Of a stretch of DNA of 19,340 nt, positions 6,419 through 14,855 are shown piece after piece. The stretch's first letter is position 1, and each line of letters starts with the position of its first letter. The stretch is from contig CADCQZ010000261.1 in assembly GCA_902803675.1 (NCBI GenBank), forward strand, positions 1 through 19,340, in the 5' to 3' direction. A model generated the notes under the pieces. That model ran no database searches, was not told where the DNA came from, and saw nothing but the letters and a program-made list of their open reading frames with translations. The position numbers and the translations under genes were made by a program. Source of the stretch: an uncultured Eubacteriales bacterium. GTDB taxonomy: Bacteria; Bacillota_A; Clostridia; Christensenellales; Aristaeellaceae.

Positions 6419-7951
6419 ACCGCCCCAGTATTTGCTGTCCAGGCTCCTGTACTGGATCGCCTCGGCCACATGTTCCGCGCCGATGATCTCCCTGCCGGCC
6501 AGGTCGGCGATGGTGCGGGACACCTTCAGTATCCTTTGATACCCGCGCATGCTGATGCCTTTCCGTTCCACAGCGTATTCAAGAAGTTTCTGCCCGTCCG
6601 GCGCGACGCGGCAGTATTTTTTGACCTTTTCGCCCTGGAGATGGGCGTTGCAGGCAACATTGTCTTCCTTCATGCGCTCGCGCTGGATGTTCCTCGCTGC
6701 GTTGACACGCTTCCTCACGGTGGCCGAGTCCTCCGCGTCGCCCTGCTGGGCGATCTCGCTGACCGGCACCGCGTCCACCTCCAGCTGAAGGTCGATCCGG
6801 TCCAGCAGGGGCCCGGAGATCTTGTCCAGGTACCGACGGATCTCATTGGCGGTGCACCGGCAGGGATGGATCCTGGAACCGTAATAACCGCAGGGACAGG
6901 GATTCATGCCGGCTACGAGCATGCAGCGGCTCAGGTATCGCGTGTGGGCTTTGACCCTGCTGACGGTCACCTCTCCGTCTTCCAGGGGCTGCCTGAGGCT
7001 TTCAAGGATCGATCTCGGATATTCGGGAAGCTCATCCAGGAAGAGTACGCCGTTATGAGCCAGGGATATCTCCCCGGGCCTCGCGTCGGCGCCTCCGCCG
7101 ATCAGGCTGGGAAGGGAAGCGCTGTGATGCGGGGTCCTGAAAGGCCGCTGAACGATCATGCCTGTTCCGGGCTTGATAAGACCCGCTACCGAATGGATCC
7201 GTGTAGTCTCCAGGCTCTCTTCCATGGTCATGTAGGGCAGGATGCCGGGGAGGCATCTGGCCAGCATGGTCTTCCCGCTGCCGGGCACACCGATCAGAAG
7301 GATGTTGTGCCCGCCGGCGGCAGCGATCTCGATGGCCCGCCTGGCGCCCCGCTGTCCCTTGACATCCTTCAGGTCCCATAAGGGCTTTTCTTCGCTCAGA
7401 AGCTGCTCATAACTGACCTGACACTGGGCCGGGATCGGAGCTTTCCCATTGAGATGCTGGATGACCGATCTGAGATCTTCCGCGGGGAAGATCATCATCC
7501 CGGACACGCTCGCCACCTCGGCGGCGTTATCCTTGGGAAGGATGACGGTGCTGATGCCGTTTTCCTTTGCCGCGAGGACCATGGACAGGACGCCCCTGAC
7601 GGGTACCAGATTGCCTCTGAGCCCCAGCTCACCGATCAGCAGCTTGTCATCCAGCGCTACGGGCCCGGTCTGCCGCGAGGCGGCCAGGAGCGCTACGGCG
7701 ATGGACAGGTCAAAGGAAGGGCCTTCCTTTTTGACGTCCCCGGGTGAGAGGTTGACGGTCACACGTCCTTTCGGAAAAGCGTAGCCGCTGTTTTTGATAG
7801 CGCTGAGCACTCTTTCGGAGCTTTCCTTCACGGCGGTGTCCGGAAGGCCCACGACCACCATGGCGAACCTTCCGCCGGAAAGGTCCGCTTCGACGGTCAC
7901 CGGGATACCTTCGATCCCCAGCAGGGAATAGCACAGCGTTTTAGCCAGCAT
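6413..7951 (-). CDS. comM: YifB/ComM-family Mg-chelatase-like AAA+ ATPase
   Basis: A 512-residue AAA+ protein of the YifB/ComM family. ComM is a hexameric helicase that helps branch migration during integration of transformed DNA in some Gram-negative bacteria; its role in Clostridia is not established. Order of parts: an N-terminal Lon-protease-like domain (about 1-170), then the ChlI-type AAA core with Walker A GVPGSGKTM (221-229) and Walker B VLFLDELPE (302-310). A Cys-rich insertion follows (CPCG near 352-355, CRC near 364-366), then the C-terminal Mg-chelatase domain (about 415-505). All key motifs are intact. It starts only 6 nt after the oxidoreductase gamma stop, so it is probably the last gene of the T-box-controlled transcript, without an obvious functional link. 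Confidence 0.92.
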   Translation of the reverse strand: MLAKTLCYSLLGIEGIPVTVEADLSGGRFAMVVVGLPDTAVKESSERVLSAIKNSGYAFPKGRVTVNLSPGDVKKEGPSFDLSIAVALLAASRQTGPVALDDKLLIGELGLRGNLVPVRGVLSMVLAAKENGISTVILPKDNAAEVASVSGMMIFPAEDLRSVIQHLNGKAPIPAQCQVSYEQLLSEEKPLWDLKDVKGQRGARRAIEIAAAGGHNILLIGVPGSGKTMLARCLPGILPYMTMEESLETTRIHSVAGLIKPGTGMIVQRPFRTPHHSASLPSLIGGGADARPGEISLAHNGVLFLDELPEYPRSILESLRQPLEDGEVTVSRVKAHTRYLSRCMLVAGMNPCPCGYYGSRIHPCRCTANEIRRYLDKISGPLLDRIDLQLEVDAVPVSEIAQQGDAEDSATVRKRVNAARNIQRERMKEDNVACNAHLQGEKVKKYCRVAPDGQKLLEYAVERKGISMRGYQRILKVSRTIADLAGREIIGAEHVAEAIQYRSLDSKYWGGL

Positions 7952-7957
7952 GATCGT

Positions 7958-8494
7958 TTATTCTCCGTAATGATATCCGATATCGATGGCTTTCAGGTTG
8001 ATATCGATCAGGTCCTGATGCTTGGCGGACACGACTTTCTTCATCGCTTCCGCCAGATCCTCCATGGCTACGGCACCGCTCTCGCGGATCAGTTTGCCGA
8101 TCAGGATCATGTTGGCCAGGGTGGGGAACCCGTTATCGGCGGCCAGCTTCGTCGCGGGCACGCCGTAAGCGCGGACATCGGTCCTCGAAGGCATCCTGGT
8201 CACCAGGGTGGTGTCCAAAAGGATGATGCCGCCCGGTACACACGCGTTCTCATACTTGTCCAGGGAGGGAAGATTCATGACCATCAGCACATTCGGCGCG
8301 GATACGATAGGAGAACCGATGGGGTCATCGCTCAGGATGACCGAACAGTTGGCGGTGCCGCCGCGCATTTCCGGACCGTAAGAGGGGAGCCAGGACACCT
8401 GGCGGTTTTCCTGCAGGCCTTTGTAAGCCAGGAATTTACCGGCGAAAAGGATCCCCTGGCCTCCGAACCCGGCGATCAGTATTTCATGTGTCAT
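7958..8494 (-). CDS. 2-oxoacid:ferredoxin oxidoreductase, gamma subunit (VOR type)
   Basis: The gamma subunit of a four-subunit 2-oxoacid:ferredoxin oxidoreductase, which interconverts a 2-oxoacid plus CoA and acyl-CoA plus CO2 with ferredoxin as electron carrier. The 178-residue protein begins with the Gly-rich [12 protein letters not shown] (9-20), followed by the family motif [12 protein letters not shown] (about 39-50), both standard for PorG/KorC/VorG. Its start overlaps the beta subunit stop by 4 nt (ATGA), so translation is coupled. The gene order alpha-beta-gamma preceded by a ferredoxin subunit is that of archaeal and clostridial VOR/KOR enzymes. Branched-chain rather than 2-oxoglutarate specificity is inferred from the neighbours. 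Confidence 0.9.
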   Translation of the reverse strand: MTHEILIAGFGGQGILFAGKFLAYKGLQENRQVSWLPSYGPEMRGGTANCSVILSDDPIGSPIVSAPNVLMVMNLPSLDKYENACVPGGIILLDTTLVTRMPSRTDVRAYGVPATKLAADNGFPTLANMILIGKLIRESGAVAMEDLAEAMKKVVSAKHQDLIDINLKAIDIGYHYGE

Positions 8495-9243
8495 GCCTTG
8501 CCTCCTTCGGCGCTCTTGTCACGATACACGCCCAGCGGGTAATAAGGGATCATCTTTTCCTCTACCCAGTCCAGGGCTTTCTGCGGTGTCATGCCCCAGT
8601 TGGTCGGGCAGGAGGAGATGACCTCGATCAGAGAGAATCCCCTGCCTTCGATCTGGTTGGTGAAAGCCTTGAGGATGGCTTTCTCCGCCCTCTTGATGTT
8701 TTTCACATTGTTGACGGCTACCCGTTCGATGTACTCCGGGGCGTCCAGGGAGGAGAGGAGCTCGCAGATCTTGATGGGATATCCCGCGATCTTCACGTCG
8801 CGGCCGTAGGGGGAAGTCTGTGTGACCTGGCCGGGCAGGGAAGTGGGAGCCATCTGGCCGCCTGTCATGCCGTAGATCGCGTTGTTGACGAAAATGATGG
8901 TGATATTCTCGTTCCTGGTGGCGGCGTGGACCGTTTCGGCCATGCCGATGGATGCCAGGTCACCGTCGCCCTGATAGGTGAACACGATATTCTCGGGACG
9001 GGCGCGCTTGATGCCCGTCGCCACCGCCGGAGCGCGTCCGTGAGCGGCTTCCACCATATCACAGGCAAAATAATCATAGGCCATCACGGCACATCCCACA
9101 GGCGCGACGCCGATGGCTTTGCCCTCGATATCCAGCTTGTCCAGCGCGTTGGCTACCAGGCGATGGATGATCCCGTGGGTGCAGCCGGGGCAGTAGTGCA
9201 TGGGCACGTCCAGTAATGCTTTCGGCCTCTCAAATACGATCAT
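8491..9243 (-). CDS. 2-oxoacid:ferredoxin oxidoreductase, beta (TPP-binding) subunit
   Basis: The beta subunit carries thiamine diphosphate, where the 2-oxoacid is decarboxylated or, in reverse, the acyl-CoA is carboxylated. The TPP motif is visible as GDGD (92-95) followed by VNNAIYGMTGGQ (119-130). The N-terminal HYCPGCTHG (16-24, Cys18 and Cys21) is a family hallmark. At 250 aa it is of the short class found in KOR/VOR enzymes, which lack a built-in ferredoxin domain. It overlaps the alpha gene by 4 nt at its start and the gamma gene by 4 nt at its end. PorB and KorB proteins share the motifs, so the substrate is not proven. Confidence 0.91.
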   Translation of the reverse strand: MIVFERPKALLDVPMHYCPGCTHGIIHRLVANALDKLDIEGKAIGVAPVGCAVMAYDYFACDMVEAAHGRAPAVATGIKRARPENIVFTYQGDGDLASIGMAETVHAATRNENITIIFVNNAIYGMTGGQMAPTSLPGQVTQTSPYGRDVKIAGYPIKICELLSSLDAPEYIERVAVNNVKNIKRAEKAILKAFTNQIEGRGFSLIEVISSCPTNWGMTPQKALDWVEEKMIPYYPLGVYRDKSAEGGKA

Positions 9244-10301
9244 GACTGTGCACCTCCATGAAGGGAAACGATGTGGCTGAGGACCTCATCGGGGGACGGG
9301 ATCATGCCGCCGACGCGGCAGCACAGATCCACAGGCCTGGAGCATTCCACGGCAAGGCGGATATCCTCGATCATCTGGCCCATGCTCAGTTCGACGGACA
9401 GGAAGGAATCGACCTGTTTCGCCGCTTCACGCAGCGCGTCCTTGGGGAAGGGCCAAAGGGTGATGGGGCGGATCATGCCCACCCTGATGCCCTGCGCCCG
9501 GGCAGCCGTGATCGCGTTCTTGGCGACACGGGCGGTGATGCCGAAGGCGACCACACAGATCCTGGCGTCATCCATCAGGTAGGATTCATAAAGGCATTCG
9601 TTCTTTTCGACGACCTTGTAGCGCTCGAAACGTTCCAGATTGGTCTTTTCAAGCACATCGGGCTGCAGATAGAGAGAATTGATGATGTTGTGGGGCCGCT
9701 TCTTTCCGGTGCCGGTGAGAGCCCAGCTCTTGTCGGTCTCCAGGGGCTTCTCCTCATTGAACACGACCGGTTCCATCATCTGGCCCATGGTGCCGTCGGC
9801 CAGAAGCATCGCGGGCATGCGGTATTTATCTGCCAGGTCGAAGGCTTTGCCCGTCAGGTCGGCCATCTCCTGCACGGAGGAGGGCGCCAGCACGATCAGA
9901 TGATAATCACCGTGCCCGCCGCCTTTGGTGGCCTGGAAATAATCCGCCTGGGAAGGCTGGATGCCGCCGAGGCCCGGGCCTCCGCGCTGGACATTGACGA
10001 TCAGCGCAGGCAGATCCGCGCCGGCGATATAGCTGATCCCCTCCTGTTTCAGGGAGATCCCGGGGCTGGACGAGGATGTCATGACGCGCAGACCCGCGGA
10101 AGCGACACCGTACACCATGTTGATCGCGGCGATCTCGCTCTCGGCCTGAAGGAAGACTCCGCCGATCTTGGGGAGCCGCTTGGCCATATAGGCCGTCAGC
10201 TCGGTCTGCGGCGTGATCGGATAGCCGAAGTAATGACGGCAGCCGGCACGAATGGCCGCTTCGGCGATGGCCTCGTTGCCTTTCATCAATACTTTGTCCA
10301 T
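9240..10301 (-). CDS. vorB: 2-oxoacid:ferredoxin oxidoreductase, alpha subunit (VorB family)
   Basis: The alpha subunit (353 aa) of a probable 3-methyl-2-oxobutanoate:ferredoxin oxidoreductase. The pyrimidine-binding domain of the pyruvate:ferredoxin oxidoreductase family begins with GNEAIAEAAIRAGC (8-21) and FGYPITPQTE (25-34). It continues with QAESEIAAINM (52-62), SSSSPGISLKQEG and VQRGGPGLGG, followed by the transketolase C-terminal-like domain from about residue 235. These stretches match the VorB subfamily best, and the symbol follows that usage (alpha-type subunit). Close relatives act on 2-oxoglutarate or indolepyruvate, so specificity rests on the adjacent ilvE and the Val/Ile T-boxes. 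AGGGGG lies 8 nt upstream of the ATG. The downstream beta gene overlaps by ATGA. Confidence 0.88.
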   Translation of the reverse strand: MDKVLMKGNEAIAEAAIRAGCRHYFGYPITPQTELTAYMAKRLPKIGGVFLQAESEIAAINMVYGVASAGLRVMTSSSSPGISLKQEGISYIAGADLPALIVNVQRGGPGLGGIQPSQADYFQATKGGGHGDYHLIVLAPSSVQEMADLTGKAFDLADKYRMPAMLLADGTMGQMMEPVVFNEEKPLETDKSWALTGTGKKRPHNIINSLYLQPDVLEKTNLERFERYKVVEKNECLYESYLMDDARICVVAFGITARVAKNAITAARAQGIRVGMIRPITLWPFPKDALREAAKQVDSFLSVELSMGQMIEDIRLAVECSRPVDLCCRVGGMIPSPDEVLSHIVSLHGGAQS

Positions 10302-10310
10302 ATGTACCCC

Positions 10311-10517
10311 CTAACGTTCCACCGTAATGACTGTATCAGGACACATGATCGCGCAGGACGCGCAGCCGATGCATTGCTTTTCGTCGGTCATCTCCGCGGG
10401 GAAATGGCCCTTGGCGTTGATCCTGTCCTTTGAGATGCGCAGGATCTTCTTGGGGCAGGCATTCACGCAGAGCCCGCATCCCTTGCAGCGATCCTCGTTA
10501 AAGGTGACTTTTGACAC
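10311..10517 (-). CDS. Ferredoxin-type 2[4Fe-4S] subunit (delta) of the oxidoreductase
   Basis: A 68-residue 2[4Fe-4S] ferredoxin-like protein that carries electrons between the TPP centre and free ferredoxin. Two complete binding motifs are present: Cys11/14/17 with Cys21 (CKGCGLCVNACP) and Cys49/52/55 with Cys59 (CIGCASCAIMCP). A spacer of about 27 residues separates them, longer than in free clostridial ferredoxins and typical of PorD/VorD/KorD subunits. It lies 9 nt upstream of the alpha subunit gene and 12 nt downstream of the P-loop NTPase gene. It is the first gene of the oxidoreductase cluster in transcription order. Confidence 0.92.
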   Translation of the reverse strand: MSKVTFNEDRCKGCGLCVNACPKKILRISKDRINAKGHFPAEMTDEKQCIGCASCAIMCPDTVITVER

Positions 10518-10529
10518 TCATATCCCTCC

Positions 10530-11198
10530 TTACGCTTCGAAAGGTCTCTTTTGCAGTTTTAACGGAAAAACGCCCTCTTCCGGATGTCCTTCGGCGACGG
10601 CGCTCTCGGCGCAGATCATCAGGCTCTCAAGCCCTGTTTCACTGATCAGGATCCTGTACTCATCCATGGAGTCCTGAAGAGTATCCCATGAGGAATCGGC
10701 ACCGAGATTGGTGTTGTTGATCAGATGGGTAAAACGGATCCCGCCGGCGGCTTCGATCTCACGCATCACCTGCAGAGCCGACCGGGCATCCCTGGTCAGC
10801 GGGCGGCAGAAATTGACTACATACGCCATGATATAGTCGTTCTCTTCCAGAATGGCGGGAGCGTAACGGCCGAGAGCCAGGGCTCCGCGGTCGTCACCGC
10901 CGATATCGAAGATCGCTTTCATATCGCGGCGCTCGGTCAGGGCGTAGATCTCCTGGGGCAGAGCCGGAAGATCCACATTGCTGTTCGCGTAGGGGGACGA
11001 TATCAGTTTCACCCCGTGGGAAGCGAGCAGCTCTGAAGAGTCCTTGGTCCTGTAATAGGGATTGACGATATCCAGATCGCAGATCGCCGTTTTGATCCCA
11101 TTGACGGCGTAGGCCACGGCCAGGTTGACGGCGATGTTCGTTTTGCCGCTCCCATAGTGCCCGGCGATCAGGATCACCCGTTCCTTGGGCAGGATCAT
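10530..11198 (-). CDS. SIMIBI-like P-loop NTPase of unknown role in the VOR operon
   Basis: A 222-residue cytoplasmic P-loop ATPase resembling the CobQ/MinD/ParA group. Walker A is GHYGSGKT (13-20), without the KGG signature lysine of true MinD/ParA or Mrp proteins. It is followed by CDLDIVNPYYRT (40-51), which looks like the switch I region, and IFDIGGDDRGA (96-106) as Walker B. There are no Cys pairs to hold an Fe-S cluster and no membrane segment. The ATG abuts the ilvE stop (TGA then ATG), and a ferredoxin subunit gene follows after 12 nt, so it is firmly inside the pathway operon. Possible roles include maturation of the oxidoreductase, cofactor loading or regulation; none is shown by the sequence. 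The domain call is strong, the function open. Confidence 0.82.
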   Translation of the reverse strand: MILPKERVILIAGHYGSGKTNIAVNLAVAYAVNGIKTAICDLDIVNPYYRTKDSSELLASHGVKLISSPYANSNVDLPALPQEIYALTERRDMKAIFDIGGDDRGALALGRYAPAILEENDYIMAYVVNFCRPLTRDARSALQVMREIEAAGGIRFTHLINNTNLGADSSWDTLQDSMDEYRILISETGLESLMICAESAVAEGHPEEGVFPLKLQKRPFEA

Positions 11199-12272
11199 TC
11201 AGTCCACCTTGAAGATCCAGTGATGAGTGTCTTCGGTGCGGCCCCACTGGATATCGGTCAGGGAATCATAGAGCTTCTGGGAGAAAGGACCGATCTGGTT
11301 ATTGTTGATGATGTATTCCCGTCCCTCGTAGAACAGCTTGCCGATGGGGGAGATGACCGCTGCGGTACCGGTGCCCCAGGCTTCCTCGAGCGTATCGTTC
11401 TTCATGGCCTCGATCAGTTCATCCACGCTCAGGAGCCGCTCTTCAACGGTCAGGCCCCACTCGCGCATGAGCTCGATGCAGCTCTTGCGGGTGATGCCGG
11501 GCAGCACGGAACCGGTCAGTTTCGGCGTGATCACCTTGCCGCCGATCTTGAACATGACGTTCATGGCGCCGACTTCCTCGATGTATTTGCGCTCCACGCC
11601 GTCCAGCCACAGCACCTGGGTGTAGCCGTGCTTTTCGGCCTTTTCGCCGGCCCGCAGGCTGGCGCCGTAGTTGCCGCCGCACTTGGCGTAGCCCGTGCCG
11701 CCGCGCACCGCGCGGACGTCCTCGGACTCGATGGCGATCTTGACGGGATTGAGCCCTTCGGCGTAGTAGGCGCCCACGGGGCTGGCGATGATGCAGAACA
11801 GGGCCTTATGAACGGCGTGTACGCCCAGATGGGGATCATTGCCCAGCATGAAGGGCCTCAGGTACAGGGAGGTCCCGGCGGAATGCGGTACCCATTCTTT
11901 TTCAAGAGAAACGAAGCGCATCAGGATGTCCATGAAGCCTTCCTCGTCCAGCAGGGGGAGGCAGAGCCTTTCGGCGCTGTTGTTCATGCGGCGGATGTTC
12001 TCATCCGCGCGGAACATCTGTACGCTGCCGTCCGCGCAGCGGTAAGCCTTCAAGCCTTCGAAGATCTCGGCGCCGTAGTGCAGAGCGGTGCAGGCGGGAT
12101 GGAGCGGGAGGGGCCCGAAGGGCACGATGCGGCCGTCATGCCAGCCTTCGCCGCTGTCATAATCCATCAGAAACATGTGATCGGTAAAGATCCTGCCGAA
12201 GCCGAGCTTGCTGTCGTCCTGCGGTTTGGGGGAGGGGTTGGGGTTCTTTTCGATCCTGATAGGGTACTTCAT
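11199..12272 (-). CDS. ilvE: Branched-chain amino acid aminotransferase (class IV)
   Basis: A PLP-dependent aminotransferase that exchanges the amino group between glutamate and the 2-oxo acids of valine, leucine and isoleucine. At 357 aa it belongs to the longer BCAT type shared with eukaryotes. The signature GGTGYAKCGGNYGASL (191-206) holds the PLP Lys197. GAEIFEGLKAYR (67-78) and GSVLPGITRKSCIEL are further family motifs. I start at ATG12272 because AAGGAG lies 8 nt upstream; a GTG three codons earlier overlaps that site. It begins 13 nt after the acyl-CoA synthetase stop and abuts the P-loop gene, so it is in the T-box(Val) transcript. In this setting it would perform the last step to valine and isoleucine. 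Confidence 0.93.
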   Translation of the reverse strand: MKYPIRIEKNPNPSPKPQDDSKLGFGRIFTDHMFLMDYDSGEGWHDGRIVPFGPLPLHPACTALHYGAEIFEGLKAYRCADGSVQMFRADENIRRMNNSAERLCLPLLDEEGFMDILMRFVSLEKEWVPHSAGTSLYLRPFMLGNDPHLGVHAVHKALFCIIASPVGAYYAEGLNPVKIAIESEDVRAVRGGTGYAKCGGNYGASLRAGEKAEKHGYTQVLWLDGVERKYIEEVGAMNVMFKIGGKVITPKLTGSVLPGITRKSCIELMREWGLTVEERLLSVDELIEAMKNDTLEEAWGTGTAAVISPIGKLFYEGREYIINNNQIGPFSQKLYDSLTDIQWGRTEDTHHWIFKVD

Positions 12273-12285
12273 CGCTGTCACTCCT

Positions 12286-14586
12286 TCACAGAAGATTTCT
12301 TTGGATCTTACCGCTGGTCGTCTTGGGAAGGCTGTCCCTGAAAACGATCATACGGGGATACTTGTAGGGGGCTGTGTGCTGCTTGACATAGTCCTGGATC
12401 TCACGCTTGAGAGCATCAGTGGGTTCTTTGCCTTTGACAAGGACGATGGACGCTTTGACGATCTGCCCGCGCACCTCGTCAGGAGCGGCGGAGACACCGC
12501 ACTCCAGCACGTAGGGCAGCTCCATGATGACGTTTTCGATCTCGAACGGTCCGATCCGGTATCCGGAGGACTTGATCACGTCATCCACACGGCCGATATA
12601 CCAGAAATAGCCATCCTCATCCCGCCAGGCTGTGTCTCCGGTGTGGTACCAGCCGTCGTGCATGCACTCCCTGGTCTTTTCCTCATCCTCGTAATAGCCG
12701 CTGAAGAGGCCGCAGGGGATGCCGTCCTTGATGCTGATGCAGATCTCGCCCACCTCGCCGACCGGCACCTCAAAGCCGTTTTCGTCAAGGAGCTTGATAT
12801 CGTAAAGGGGGACCGGGCGGCCCATGGAGCCGATCCGGGTCTCTTCACCCATCAGATTGGCCAGGGCCACTGTGGTCTCGCTCTGGCCGAAGCCTTCCAT
12901 GATCTTCAGCCCGGTGGACTTTTCGAACTGGCGGAACACCTCCGGGTTGAGGGCTTCACCGGCGGTGGTCATATGCTCGACACTGCTCAGGTCGTATTTG
13001 TCCAGGTCTTCCTTGATCATCATCCTGAGCATCGTGGGCGGCGCGCAGAAGGTGGTGATGCCGTATTTCTTGAACAGGGGCAGGATATCGGCCGGGTCGA
13101 ATTTCCTGAAATCATAAACGAAGAGCGGCGCTTCGCAGAGCCACTGCCCGTACAGCTTGCCCCAGGCGCACTTGGCCCAGCCGGAATCGGCGATCGTCAG
13201 GTGGAACCCGTCGGGATCGACGCACTGCCAGTAACGGGCCGTGATGAAATGCCCCAGGGGATAGCGGTAGTTGAGTTTGGCGATCTTGGGGTTGCCCGTG
13301 GTGCCGGAGGTGAAGTACATCAGCATGGTCTCGTCACCGCAGGGCGTATCGTCCTTTCGGTCATAACGGCCGGTGAACAGGCTGTATTCCGAGTTGAAAT
13401 CATGCCAGTCATCCCTGGCACCTCCCACCATGATCTTGACCTGCAGGCCGGGGGCGTTCAGGGCCGCTTTATCGATCTCACGGCTGATATCCCCGTCACT
13501 GGTGCAGACCACGGCTTTGATGCCGGCTTTATTGAGCCGGTAGGTGATATCGTGTTCCTTGAGCTGGAATGTGGCGGGGATCGCGACGGCGCCGAGCTTG
13601 TGAAGGGCGATCATGGAATACCAGAACTGATAGTGCCGCTTGAGGATCAGCAGCACTTTGTCGCCCTTGCGGATCCCGAGAGACCTGAAATAGTTGGCTG
13701 TCTGGGAGGACGCGCGCTTCATCTCGGCAAAGGTGATCCGGCGGTCGCTGTGGTCTTCCGCCACATACATGATCGCCGTTTTATCCGGATGCAGTGTTCC
13801 CATGCGGTCCACCACATCGAAGGCGAAATTGAACCTGTCCTGATTTTTGAATGCGATGCTTTTGAGCCGGCCCGTTTCATCCTCCGTGGGGATGATGAAA
13901 TCCTCCCAGATGCGCTTGACGTTGGAAGGCTGTTTTTTCTGCGGGATGGGGACCGTGATCACGTTCCTGTCGGTGGCGGTACGGCCGATGGGATCCATTT
14001 CGCCGGCAGGATTCAGCACGATCGCGTAGAAAAGGCAGTCCGCGTTGTCGATGGCGATCATGCCGTGGGGGGTGGAAGAATCGAAATAGACGCTGTCGCC
14101 CTCGTGGAGGATCTCGATATGCTTGCCGATCTGCACCTTGAGGGTGCCGGACATGACGATGTCGCACTCCTGACCGTCGTGGGTGGTCAGCTCGATGGGT
14201 CTATCCTGAGCGCTGAGACTGAAGGAGGAACGCACCAGCAGAGGTTCGGCGATCCTGTTTTTGAAGGAAGCGGCCAGGTTGTAATAGACCATGCCGTGGG
14301 CCTGCTGGATGTGCTGACCGTTGCCTTTCCTCGTCAGAGCATAGCCGGCCAGACGGGGACTGGAGCCCTCGATCAGGTCTGTCACGTCCACGTTCAGCGC
14401 CTGGGCACAGGTATAGAGGAAAGCGAAACTCAGATCGCTCCCGCCGCTTTCACACAGGATATACTCTTCCTCGGGAACACCGGTCTTCTGGGCCATCTCA
14501 GCGGTGGTATAGCCCACGATCTCCCTGAGGGATCGGATACGCTGCGCGATATTGTTGATCCTGTTCTCAAGTGCGGCTTCTTTCAT
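12286..14586 (-). CDS. HTH-cupin-acyl-CoA synthetase fusion B (under the GUC T-box)
   Basis: A 766-residue fusion. Residues about 12-72 form an XRE-type helix-turn-helix (IRSLREIVGYTTAEMAQKTG). Residues about 130-190 form a cupin, with THDGQE (135-140) and the SSTPHG end (170-175) that may hold a metal or ligand. Residues about 250-766 are an adenylate-forming acyl-CoA synthetase of the acetyl/medium-chain type. Motifs: TSGTTGNPK (426-434), GFGQSETT (565-572), YHTGD (647-651), GRVDDVIKSSGYRIGP (665-680) and the catalytic Lys760 in TTSGK. It should convert an acid, CoA and ATP to acyl-CoA, AMP and PPi. A T-box lies directly upstream; ilvE follows after 13 nt. Isobutyrate as substrate is inferred from the Val specifier. 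The XRE-cupin part could bind DNA or sense a metabolite. Confidence 0.9.
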   Translation of the reverse strand: MKEAALENRINNIAQRIRSLREIVGYTTAEMAQKTGVPEEEYILCESGGSDLSFAFLYTCAQALNVDVTDLIEGSSPRLAGYALTRKGNGQHIQQAHGMVYYNLAASFKNRIAEPLLVRSSFSLSAQDRPIELTTHDGQECDIVMSGTLKVQIGKHIEILHEGDSVYFDSSTPHGMIAIDNADCLFYAIVLNPAGEMDPIGRTATDRNVITVPIPQKKQPSNVKRIWEDFIIPTEDETGRLKSIAFKNQDRFNFAFDVVDRMGTLHPDKTAIMYVAEDHSDRRITFAEMKRASSQTANYFRSLGIRKGDKVLLILKRHYQFWYSMIALHKLGAVAIPATFQLKEHDITYRLNKAGIKAVVCTSDGDISREIDKAALNAPGLQVKIMVGGARDDWHDFNSEYSLFTGRYDRKDDTPCGDETMLMYFTSGTTGNPKIAKLNYRYPLGHFITARYWQCVDPDGFHLTIADSGWAKCAWGKLYGQWLCEAPLFVYDFRKFDPADILPLFKKYGITTFCAPPTMLRMMIKEDLDKYDLSSVEHMTTAGEALNPEVFRQFEKSTGLKIMEGFGQSETTVALANLMGEETRIGSMGRPVPLYDIKLLDENGFEVPVGEVGEICISIKDGIPCGLFSGYYEDEEKTRECMHDGWYHTGDTAWRDEDGYFWYIGRVDDVIKSSGYRIGPFEIENVIMELPYVLECGVSAAPDEVRGQIVKASIVLVKGKEPTDALKREIQDYVKQHTAPYKYPRMIVFRDSLPKTTSGKIQRNLL

Positions 14587-14602
14587 GAGGACCTCCTGAA
14601 TG

Positions 14603-14634
14603 AATAAATCGTCTCAAAGAAGATCTTTGAGACG
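14603..14634 (-). terminator. T-box attenuator hairpin before synthetase B
   Basis: On the minus strand, CGTCTCAAA pairs with TTTGAGACG (arms at 14626-14634 and 14610-14618) around a 7-nt loop, followed by a short, interrupted T run. The 5' arm contains CTCAAA, which can instead pair with TTTGAG just 5' of the T-box core, forming the competing antiterminator. The poor T tract may make termination leaky. Confidence 0.75.
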
Positions 14635-14849
14635 AACTAAAATGCCCGCGGTACCACTCAAATTGCACTGGTTCCAGTGCCGCTCTCAGCCCCTTTACGC
14701 GAGGATCACGGGAGGGTTCTACCGGGAAAAAGATCCCCTCTTCCCTCCGGCTCGGGAGCGACCGGTGTGATGATCGTCGCGGCGGGTCTCACCAGCCCCC
14801 GCCTCTCTGTGGCCCGGATCATCAGCCCTCTCCGTCAAAGCCATTAAAC
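14610..14849 (-). promoter_or_regulatory. T-box riboswitch, predicted tRNA-Val (GUC specifier)
   Basis: A roughly 240-nt leader on the minus strand. The T-box core GAGTGGTACCGCG is at 14647-14659; its TGGU bulge (14653-14656) can pair with the ACCA end of an uncharged tRNA. Stem I contains AGAGAG (the AG bulge) and a GGCTGGTG apical loop. Its lower helix is GGAG (14830-14833) with CTCC (14755-14758), and its upper helix is ATGATC with GATCAT. The specifier is the triplet immediately followed by one base before the lower 3' arm, which reads GTC (14760-14762). The sister leader at 17237-17498 aligns without gaps in this loop (7 nt on the 5' side, 11 nt on the 3' side). Uncharged tRNA-Val should stabilise the antiterminator and switch on synthetase B, ilvE and the VOR genes. 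The T-box call is firm; the specifier is inferred by alignment. Confidence 0.85.
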
Positions 14850-14855
14850 AAAGCC

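Noticed and set aside
7958..10517. Purely catabolic reading of the oxidoreductase (amino acid fermentation)
   Set aside because: The operon is headed by a T-box with a Val specifier, and the partner ligases are AMP-forming, which activate acids. Catabolism would be expected to respond to excess amino acids, not to uncharged tRNA. Not excluded outright, since the enzyme is reversible.
12208..14607. Plus-strand open frame of about 800 codons opposite synthetase B, and a similar 554-codon frame at 15047-16711 opposite synthetase A
   Set aside because: Both are antisense to clear multi-domain enzymes with intact motifs. Their translations are low-complexity and rich in His, Asp, Gly and Ala with no family features. 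Long antisense frames are expected in GC-rich genes with this codon use.
14760..14775. ATC or CAC as the specifier of the leader before synthetase B
   Set aside because: ATC lies within the upper Stem I helix (pairing with GATGAT), and CAC sits too far from the lower helix. The gap-free alignment with the sister leader places GTC at the specifier position.
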